Below are positions 1 to 4,785 of a stretch of 7,334 bases of DNA, in pieces. How positions within the stretch are numbered: position 1 is the stretch's first letter; each line of letters starts with the position of its first letter. The notes below the pieces were generated by a model. It was given only the letters and a program-made list of their open reading frames with translations. It did not search any database and was not told where the DNA came from. Source of the DNA: Gammaproteobacteria bacterium (lineage in GTDB: Bacteria; Pseudomonadota; Gammaproteobacteria; SZUA-229); assembly GCA_016191795.1 (NCBI GenBank), contig JACPVK010000193.1, positions 1-7,334 of the forward strand, given 5' to 3'. The position numbers and the translations under genes were made by a program.

Positions 1-498
1 CAGGCAACAACCGATGAATACGGTCGTTATCATTTCACCTGCGCTGTTATCCCCAACCAGGATCGCGGTTCGAACTTTATTGTCAAACTGGATGAGCGCA
101 GCTTGCCAACCGGTTATCGCATCACCTCGGAAAATCCACGCACCCAGCGTGCTACCCGAGGCAAGATGCTGAAATATAACTTCGGTGCTGCGATTCATCA
201 CGTGGTGCGTCTGGATATGATGGATGCCGTATTCAAACCCAATACCACCGAAATACGTTTACAGTGGTTGCCGCGTATCGACATGCTGATATCAGAACTG
301 GCGAAAGATCATTCTATATTGCGCCTGTCATACCTGGCCGAGAACGAAGACCCGTCTCTGGTAAATGATCGCCTGGCAGCCGTTAAAGAAATCATTGAAA
401 AACGCTGGCACAAACTGAACTGCTGCTACAAATTAATGATTGAAACGGAAGTTTTCTGGCGCAAGGGCGGGCCGGTAGATAAGGGGGAAATCGAATGA
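1..498 (+). CDS. C-terminal end of a large SdrD-B/DUF11-like repeat surface protein (5' end outside window)
   Basis: The reading frame is open from base 1 and ends at TGA 496-498, giving 165 visible residues; the true start lies upstream. The first part (DEYGRYHFTC, then DRGSNFIVKLDERSLPTGYR) reads like the last beta-rich SdrD-B/carboxypeptidase-regulatory-like module of very large exported proteobacterial proteins. The second part (LPRIDMLISEL, SILRLSYLAENEDPSLVNDRL, then IETEVFWRKGGP) resembles the alpha/beta tail that closes such proteins and is reminiscent of an OmpA-like fold. The family call is from recall of these motifs, not a search. The protein is probably secreted or outer-membrane associated, with unknown function. 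A TTG at 103 could be mistaken for a start, but the frame is open and similarly coding before it, so truncation by the window edge is the better reading. The stop overlaps the next gene (ATGA), so the two are probably co-transcribed and translationally coupled. Confidence 0.8.
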   Translation, partial: QATTDEYGRYHFTCAVIPNQDRGSNFIVKLDERSLPTGYRITSENPRTQRATRGKMLKYNFGAAIHHVVRLDMMDAVFKPNTTEIRLQWLPRIDMLISELAKDHSILRLSYLAENEDPSLVNDRLAAVKEIIEKRWHKLNCCYKLMIETEVFWRKGGPVDKGEIE

Positions 499-1049
499 AG
501 CGCCACTTATTTACCCCATTAACATACAAACACGCAGGGTGTGTATTACCCATGGCTGATTGCTCTGAAAAACTTATGGTGGGCAATGCCCACTCTGCAA
601 CTGTATTGGTGGATGCGCTGCGCTTATCCACCCTACTATTATTGCCATTAAAAACATTTGCGTTCATTTGCGTTCATTTGCGGACTATTGCTTTGGCTCT
701 TGCATTGACTGCTATGCCTTTGCACGCTGAATCTGTCTCTGATTTTTTTAATCTCACCGAGAATCCGGAAGGCCAAACCGAAAAACCGCCAGTCAGCCTG
801 TCGTCCTATCCCATTGGTGGAAATACCGAGCAACATTTACCACCGGACGAGATATTTACACTCTGGATTCAGGATGAAACTTTCTACCGCCCTCAAGGTG
901 AAGATCGGGTGGAAATGCAAAAAGTGCTGGAGAAAGAAGTTAAAACCCACAAACTGGAAAATGTCGTCAAGCCGATAGGTTTTGCTTCCGGTGATGCCGA
1001 GATACCGGTTGAATTCGTTACCCAGTTACGCAACATATTAAAGGCATGA
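495..1049 (+). CDS. Small exported protein of unknown function with repeat-filled N-terminal region
   Basis: This frame encodes 184 residues. The ATG at 495 overlaps the previous stop (ATGA) and has a good ribosome binding site (AGGGGG at about 482-487), so it is the chosen start. Residues 63-78 (hydrophobic ALALALTAM ending PLHA) form a signal-peptide core, with likely cleavage after Ala78. The mature part would be about 106 residues, polar, with no recognised catalytic motif. Its end (VVKPIGFASGDAEIPVEFVTQLRNIL) resembles the first strand and helix of an OmpA-like domain, but the protein stops where that domain would continue. Codons 6-62 are translated palindromic and tandem repeats and look unlike normal protein. 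A shorter start is possible, for example ATG 552, ATG 576 or TTG 678, but none has a clear ribosome binding site. Its position suggests it works with the upstream surface protein; function is not known. Confidence 0.7.
   Translation: MKRHLFTPLTYKHAGCVLPMADCSEKLMVGNAHSATVLVDALRLSTLLLLPLKTFAFICVHLRTIALALALTAMPLHAESVSDFFNLTENPEGQTEKPPVSLSSYPIGGNTEQHLPPDEIFTLWIQDETFYRPQGEDRVEMQKVLEKEVKTHKLENVVKPIGFASGDAEIPVEFVTQLRNILKA
537..683. repeat. Cluster of short palindromic repeats and a 10-base tandem repeat inside a coding frame
   Basis: Four elements lie side by side. GGGT 537-540 pairs with ACCC 548-551. GTGGGCA 579-585 and TGCCCAC 587-593 form a perfect 7-base-arm palindrome around one base. GGTGGAT 608-614 and ATCCACC 626-632 form perfect 7-base arms enclosing GCGC-T-GCGC. 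The unit TTTGCGTTCA is repeated exactly at 657-666 and 667-676, followed by a partial third copy. From general knowledge, these resemble families of dispersed intergenic repeats found in many proteobacteria (GGTGGGCAATGCCCACC-like, and GGTGGAT...ATCCACC-like). Here they fall within the 5' part of a gene rather than between genes. Confidence 0.8.
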
Positions 1050-1065
1050 AAAATCGCGCCAGGAT

Positions 1066-1085
1066 GTAATGCCGCATTTCATTAC
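1066..1085. promoter_or_regulatory. Dyad GTAATG-N8-CATTAC, possible upstream activator site or weak terminator
   Basis: GTAATG 1066-1071 and CATTAC 1080-1085 are perfect inverted arms separated by 8 bases. The dyad lies just after the stop of the small exported gene and is followed by the moderately T-rich TTTGTCTT. It is too AT-rich and short to be a convincing intrinsic terminator. It also sits about 80-100 bases upstream of the start point predicted for the sigma-54-type promoter at 1138, which is the distance expected of an enhancer-binding activator site. Which role, if any, is real cannot be decided here. Confidence 0.3.
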
Positions 1086-1137
1086 TTTGTCTTATATTCA
1101 CTCTTGATGTTAATAAAATCCAGGTTCCAATATCCCG

Positions 1138-1153
1138 TGGCAATTGTTTTGCA
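1138..1153 (+). promoter_or_regulatory. Candidate sigma-54 (RpoN) promoter of the MASE1-GGDEF-EAL gene
   Basis: TGGCAATTGTTTTGCA matches the -24/-12 consensus TGGCACG-N4-TTGCW at all but two of the 12 defined positions. The invariant GG (1139-1140) and GC (1151-1152) are exactly 12 bases apart. Transcription would start near 1164, leaving a leader of about 100 bases before ATG 1264. The site lies in the intergenic gap, on the correct strand, directly upstream of the cyclic-di-GMP gene. Single matches occur by chance, but location, orientation and the similar site ahead of fleS strengthen it. Confidence 0.55.
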
Positions 1154-1219
1154 GCAATGACATTCTGCTGCGGTTACGCTATTACTCTCAGACATCGACT
1201 AGACTGTTAGTGCCGATCA

Positions 1220-1250
1220 GATCTCTCCCTGCTTAACTGCCAGAGAAATC
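1220..1250 (+). other. Possible stem-loop in the leader of the GGDEF-EAL gene
   Basis: GATCTCTC 1220-1227 can pair with GAGAAATC 1243-1250 with one mismatch, around a 15-base loop. The right arm contains AGAGA (1242-1246), the only purine-rich stretch before ATG 1264, although it lies 17 bases from the start, too far for a normal ribosome binding site. It matches no riboswitch class that I recognise. Confidence 0.2.
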
Positions 1251-1263
1251 GAACATCACTGAT

Positions 1264-3501
1264 ATGTATAGACATACCCTGAAAACACTTAACGGGAAAT
1301 CCGTGCTGACCTGGTCAGGAAAATGTTGTGCCCTGTTCGCCGGGTATTACATCGCGGGTTATCTCGGTTTGACCTTGCCCTCAATTGGTTCGCATATCAC
1401 CCTGATCTGGCTGCCTACCGGTATCGCGGTCGCATTACTATTGCGATGGGGTACAAATATCTGGCCTGCTGTCCTGCTGGCTTCCCTGGCAGTCAATCTT
1501 ACTGTCGGTGCCTCACTACCGCTGGCAATATCTATTGCCGCTGGCAACACGATCGGCCCCTTGATATCGGCATGGATACTTAAATACACATTCTTCAACA
1601 AGTTGATGGATAAAACCCGCGATATCGTCATGCTGATCGCGGCTGCACTGGCGGGCATGGTGGTGAGTGCCAGTGGCGGGGTGGTCAGTCTGGCCACCTT
1701 TGGCACGCTAAACAGCAGTGCGCTTGTAGCCTGGCTCACCTGGTGGGCCGGGGATTTTGTTGGTGTGTTACTGGCCACACCTTTATTACTTAATATTTCA
1801 TACACCGAACTGGAAAGGCTGTGGCAACAAAGAATGGAGTATGCACTCTGGCTGGTCGTTACTATCGTACTGGGCTGGGGCATTTTTTTTATTAACGAGG
1901 ATGCAGCGGGTAATGCCTTGCCATTGGTATTTGTCATGGTGCCGATGGTGGTCTGGTCGGCGATGAGATTTGATAATACCGGCGCATCCATCGGCACACT
2001 GGTGTGTATGCTGATTGCGGCGCTGGCAACCAGTCATGGAGTGGGGCCATTTCATCGTGCTGAGGCGTCCCAGGGTTTGTTTGTGATGTGGATATTTCTG
2101 ACAACTCTGGTTGTGGTTCAGCTGATGGTGACTGCCATGCAGACTCAACGCAGGGAAGCCGAAATTCGTATTCGTAATCTGGCGTTTTACGATCCGCTCA
2201 CGCAATTACCCAATCGTAATTTATTACTGGATCGCCTGCGCCAGGTCATGTATTTGAGTACGCGTAGTCGGCGTCATGGCGCCATAATGTTTCTGGATCT
2301 GGACCATTTTAAAAATATCAATGATACCTACGGTCACGATGCCGGGGATCAATTACTCAAGGAAGTTGCACGTCGCATACAGAGTTGTGTGCGTCTGGGT
2401 GACACGGTTTCGCGTTTGAGTGGTGATGAATTTGTGGTGGTACTGGAAAATCTTGATGTCGAGTCATTTCAGGCACACAAACAGGCAGAAGTTGTCGCTG
2501 AAAAAATTCGTACTTCTCTGGCGGAGATATTTCATCTGGTTGTCGGGCAAGATCATCACCCGCAGGTGATCGATTATTATACGTCGGTTAGCATCGGTAT
2601 CTCTCTTTTTCAGGGCTCTGAGCTCCGCCTGGATGAGTTATTAAAACGAGCCGATCTCACCATGTATCAGGCTAAATCCGCCGGAAGAAATGCGATTCGT
2701 TTTTTTGATCCCGCCATGCAAAAAATGGTGGAACATCGTTCCCTGCTGGAAGCGAAGTTGAGGCATGCGATTGAAAAAAATGAGCTCAGACTTTCTTACC
2801 AGCTGCAGGTAGATCGTGAAGGCCGCAATATTGGTTGCGAGGCATTGCTACGTTGGCACAATGCACAGGAGGGTGTGGTGCCTCCCGTCGAATTTATCCC
2901 ACTGGCAGAGGAAACCGGACTGATATTGCCCATCGGCAACTGGGTGATCGATAAGGCATGCCAGCAGCTGGCGATATGGTCTGCCAGACCAGACACTGCG
3001 CATTTGAGCGTAGCTATCAATGTCAGTGCGCGTCAGTTTCGGGAAAGCAACTTTGTCGCACAAATTGATGCGGCAATACAACAGTACGCCATTTTGCCGC
3101 CACTGCTTAAGCTTGAACTGACTGAAGGTGTGGTGCTTTATGACATCAATGAAGCGATACTTAAAATGCATCAGTTAAAAGCACTTGGCGTGACTATTTC
3201 GCTGGACGATTTTGGTACCGGTTACTCATCCCTTTCATATCTCCAGAAATTACCACTGGACCAGCTTAAAATTGACCAGTCATTTGTGAGAAATCTGACT
3301 ACCAGTGGTAGCGATGCAGCCATTGCGATCACGATTATTAACCTGGGTAAAACGCTGGGGCTGGATGTGATAGCGGAGGGAGTGGAAACACGGGATCAGT
3401 ATAATTATTTAATGGAACATCAGTGTGAGGCTTTTCAGGGATATTTGTTTTCCCGGCCTGAACCGGCCGAGAGCTTTGAGAAAATACTGGCACGGGCATA
3501 A
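1264..3501 (+). CDS. MASE1-GGDEF-EAL protein: membrane-bound diguanylate cyclase/phosphodiesterase
   Basis: This 745-residue inner-membrane protein is predicted to make and/or degrade cyclic-di-GMP. Residues about 20-290 are a MASE1 sensor region: many hydrophobic segments with the typical LIWLPTGIAVALLLRWG (47-63) and a WWAGDFVGVLLATPLLL block (160-176). GGDEF spans about 303-480: DPLTQLPNR 310-318, metal-binding Asp345 in FLDLDHFK, an intact inhibitory I-site RLGD 377-380, and active-site loop SGDEF 386-390 in place of GGDEF. EAL spans about 490-742 with the catalytic set present: EAL 526-528, Asn586, Glu618 (LELTE), DDFGTGYSS 648-656, Lys669, Glu705 and Gln725. Phosphodiesterase activity is therefore expected; cyclase activity is less certain because of the Ser386 change. 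No strong ribosome binding site precedes ATG 1264, but the MASE1 homology begins soon after it. A sigma-54-type promoter lies upstream. The gene ends 47 bases from the convergent tcdA. Confidence 0.93.
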   Translation: MYRHTLKTLNGKSVLTWSGKCCALFAGYYIAGYLGLTLPSIGSHITLIWLPTGIAVALLLRWGTNIWPAVLLASLAVNLTVGASLPLAISIAAGNTIGPLISAWILKYTFFNKLMDKTRDIVMLIAAALAGMVVSASGGVVSLATFGTLNSSALVAWLTWWAGDFVGVLLATPLLLNISYTELERLWQQRMEYALWLVVTIVLGWGIFFINEDAAGNALPLVFVMVPMVVWSAMRFDNTGASIGTLVCMLIAALATSHGVGPFHRAEASQGLFVMWIFLTTLVVVQLMVTAMQTQRREAEIRIRNLAFYDPLTQLPNRNLLLDRLRQVMYLSTRSRRHGAIMFLDLDHFKNINDTYGHDAGDQLLKEVARRIQSCVRLGDTVSRLSGDEFVVVLENLDVESFQAHKQAEVVAEKIRTSLAEIFHLVVGQDHHPQVIDYYTSVSIGISLFQGSELRLDELLKRADLTMYQAKSAGRNAIRFFDPAMQKMVEHRSLLEAKLRHAIEKNELRLSYQLQVDREGRNIGCEALLRWHNAQEGVVPPVEFIPLAEETGLILPIGNWVIDKACQQLAIWSARPDTAHLSVAINVSARQFRESNFVAQIDAAIQQYAILPPLLKLELTEGVVLYDINEAILKMHQLKALGVTISLDDFGTGYSSLSYLQKLPLDQLKIDQSFVRNLTTSGSDAAIAITIINLGKTLGLDVIAEGVETRDQYNYLMEHQCEAFQGYLFSRPEPAESFEKILARA

Positions 3502-3548
3502 TATCTGGTAAGCCGTAACACGATGTGCCACGCCCCGTTGTTCATACG

Positions 3549-4352
3549 TTATTCATTTTCTTGTTTCGCCAGAATCTTCAGCCGGTTTTCAATAGTCTTT
3601 TGCAGAGCACGTGCGGCTGCAGCAAAACCAACACTTGCGGTAACGCAACTGGATGATCCAAACCCCAGCTTGCAATCCAGCTTCACACCTTTAACGCCCG
3701 GTTTGCTCACGCAAACACTGCCGTCTTCTTTGGGATAACGTTGTTGCTCCGTTGAGTAAACACAGGGAATACCAAAACTGCGTTTGGTGTTACTGGTGTA
3801 ACCGTATTCACTGCGTAATCTTGATCGTACCCTGGCGGCCAGCGGGTCGTTCCAGGTTTTGGCTAAATCGGCTATGTCTATTTTGGTGGGGTCAATCAGG
3901 CCGCCGGCACCACCGGTGGTGATAACGGGAATTTTATTGCGTTTGCAAAAATAAATGATCGCCGCCTTGAAGCGAATGCTGTCGATGGCATCAATCACAA
4001 AATCATAATCGCGCAGTAAATAATTCTGTAAATTGCTATCGCTAATAAAGTCGTCGATGGCATGGCACTGGCAATCCGGATTAATACTGGCAATGCGATC
4101 GGCCATCACCACAACCTTGGATTGATCCAGCGTGGTATCCAGGGAATGTATCTGGCGATTAATGTTGCTCTCGGCAATATCGTCGTGGTCGATGAGAGTC
4201 AGGCGGCCGACGCCACTGCGTGCCAGGGCTTCCGCCGCCCAGGAACCGACGCCCCCAATGCCGATAATGCAAATATGGGCCTGGCGAATAATGTCAGCTT
4301 CGGTCGTGCCGTAGAGTCGTTTGATGCCGGCGAAACGTTCGTTATAAGGCAT
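3549..4352 (-). CDS. tcdA: tRNA threonylcarbamoyladenosine dehydratase TcdA (CsdL/YgdL family)
   Basis: This 267-residue protein is essentially the length usual for TcdA. It is an E1/MoeB-ThiF-like enzyme that uses ATP to cyclise t6A at position 37 of ANN-decoding tRNAs to ct6A, in the cytoplasm. Visible motifs are: the N-terminal ERFAGIKRLYG (5-15); the nucleotide-binding glycine loop GIGGVGSWAAEALARSG (31-47); LIDHDDIAESNINRQ (53-67) with the adenylate-binding Asp55, Asp57 and Arg66; Lys79; the VIDAIDS strand (119-125); and the C-terminal family signature with DGSVC (210-214), KPGVKGVKLDCKLGFGSSSCVTA (217-239). The start has AGGT 4 bases upstream in minus-strand sense. It is convergent with the cyclic-di-GMP gene and divergent from fleS, so it is probably a separate transcript. 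Nothing in it looks broken. Confidence 0.95.
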   Translation of the reverse strand: MPYNERFAGIKRLYGTTEADIIRQAHICIIGIGGVGSWAAEALARSGVGRLTLIDHDDIAESNINRQIHSLDTTLDQSKVVVMADRIASINPDCQCHAIDDFISDSNLQNYLLRDYDFVIDAIDSIRFKAAIIYFCKRNKIPVITTGGAGGLIDPTKIDIADLAKTWNDPLAARVRSRLRSEYGYTSNTKRSFGIPCVYSTEQQRYPKEDGSVCVSKPGVKGVKLDCKLGFGSSSCVTASVGFAAAARALQKTIENRLKILAKQENE

Positions 4353-4383
4353 AACTACCTGGTATCAGATTAAAGCAAAATGA

Positions 4384-4414
4384 TGACACAGAGTCGCCGA
4401 GAAGCGGAGAAAAG
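4384..4414 (+). repeat. Intergenic repeat copy A
   Basis: This 31-base, GA-rich element begins TGACACAGAG. It aligns without gaps to copy B (4512-4542) with 25 of 31 identities. It resembles the dispersed ACGCAGAGGCGCAGAGACGCAGAG-like intergenic repeats seen in many bacteria; that comparison is from memory. It lies just upstream of tcdA on the fleS side. Confidence 0.65.
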
Positions 4415-4511
4415 AAATGAGGTTGTGAGTGGCTGATTTGCGGTGGGTGTCTCGCTTGGTTACTTCGGTTGGTTCTGGGCATATTCTATGTTTGTTATGA
4501 AGGCAAAAGCA

Positions 4512-4542
4512 TGACACAAAGGCGCAGAGATGCAGAGAAGAG
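4512..4542 (+). repeat. Intergenic repeat copy B (left arm of inverted pair)
   Basis: This second copy begins TGACACAAAGGCGCAGAG, in the same orientation as copy A. It forms an imperfect inverted pair with copy C (4597-4622), with 21 of 26 identities after reverse complementing. Just inside the pair are AGAC-T6-GTCT and the perfect palindrome GGCATGCC (4573-4580). Confidence 0.7.
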
Positions 4543-4596
4543 ACTTTTTTGTCTGTGTGCCTGTGGGTCTAAGGCATGCCAATAATCATTCATGTA

Positions 4597-4622
4597 CTCT
4601 GCGCCTCTGTGCCTCTGCGTCA
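4597..4622 (-). repeat. Intergenic repeat copy C, inverted
   Basis: CTCTGCGCCTCTGTGCCTCT and the following bases are the reverse complement of the repeat seen in copies A and B. With copy B they could fold into a long imperfect hairpin about 110 bases overall. A T-rich run (ATTTTTC, 4624-4630) follows, so it might also slow or end transcription, but the loop is long. Confidence 0.7.
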
Positions 4623-4660
4623 AATTTTTCAATTCTGGTTCATGAGGTAAATCTTGCCAA

Positions 4661-4682
4661 GTCGTGCCGGTTTTCTGACGAC
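4661..4682. promoter_or_regulatory. Dyad GTCGT-N12-ACGAC, candidate upstream activator site for fleS
   Basis: GTCGT 4661-4665 and ACGAC 4678-4682 are perfect inverted 5-base arms. The dyad lies about 75-96 bases upstream of the start point predicted from the sigma-54-type promoter, a usual place for an enhancer-binding protein such as FleQ/FlrA. It does not fit the FleQ box as I remember it, so the binding protein is unknown. CTTGCC occurs directly repeated on either side (4653-4658 and 4687-4692). Confidence 0.3.
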
Positions 4683-4699
4683 AAAACTTGCCGCTATTG

Positions 4700-4712
4700 T
4701 AAGTTATTGAAT
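4700..4712. promoter_or_regulatory. Possible IHF-like site between dyad and promoter
   Basis: TAAGTTATTGAAT matches the IHF core consensus (read as YAA-N4-TTGATW) with one mismatch, in an AT-rich stretch between the dyad and the -24 element. That is where IHF bends DNA at many sigma-54 promoters. Such matches are common in AT-rich DNA, so this is weak. Confidence 0.2.
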
Positions 4713-4730
4713 ATAAAGAGAATAATTATC

Positions 4731-4746
4731 TGGCACAGTCCATGCT
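4731..4746 (+). promoter_or_regulatory. Candidate sigma-54 (RpoN) promoter of fleSR
   Basis: TGGCACAGTCCATGCT matches TGGCACG-N4-TTGCW except at two defined positions. The full TGGCAC -24 element is present, and GG (4732-4733) is exactly 12 bases from GC (4744-4745). Predicted start is near 4757, giving a leader of about 30 bases to ATG 4786. In Pseudomonas and Vibrio, fleSR/flrBC is transcribed by sigma-54 under FleQ/FlrA, so both sequence and context support this site. Confidence 0.7.
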
Positions 4747-4785
4747 CTATCAGGCTTAAGCCCCTAATGAGACCTGAGCTACGTC

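Larger units (their letters stand above)
4353..4785. other. 433-base gap between tcdA and fleS
   Basis: No convincing gene lies here. It is a divergent gap that must hold the promoters of tcdA (minus) and fleS (plus). It contains repeat copies A, B and C, the 8-base palindrome GGCATGCC at 4573-4580, the dyad GTCGT-N12-ACGAC at 4661-4682, an AT-rich stretch at about 4695-4730 and a sigma-54-type promoter at 4731-4746. No clear tcdA promoter is visible. The frame open from 4530 to 4835 runs through repeats B and C and into fleS in another frame and is not treated as a gene. Confidence 0.7.

Noticed and set aside
1151..1171. Hairpin GCAGCA-N9-TGCTGC as an RNA leader structure
   Set aside because: Its left arm overlaps the -12 element and most of it lies before the predicted start point, so it would not be in the transcript from that promoter. 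It may be a DNA dyad, but there is no further support.
1050..1263. Cyclic-di-GMP riboswitch (GEMM type) ahead of the GGDEF-EAL gene
   Set aside because: Looked for because of the gene's role, but I see no GEMM-like conserved core; only a simple stem-loop is present.
1359..1997. 212-residue open frame on the minus strand
   Set aside because: It lies wholly opposite the MASE1 coding region, has no ribosome binding site or recognisable motif, and is explained as a shadow of that frame.
3488..3530. TGGCAC (3488-3493) and GTGCCA (3525-3530) as a possible terminator between the convergent genes
   Set aside because: The 31-base loop and lack of a T run make a working intrinsic terminator unlikely; no other clear terminator is visible in the 47-base gap.
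4062..4373. 103-residue open frame on the plus strand
   Set aside because: It is antisense to the conserved nucleotide-binding region of tcdA and is a composition-driven shadow.
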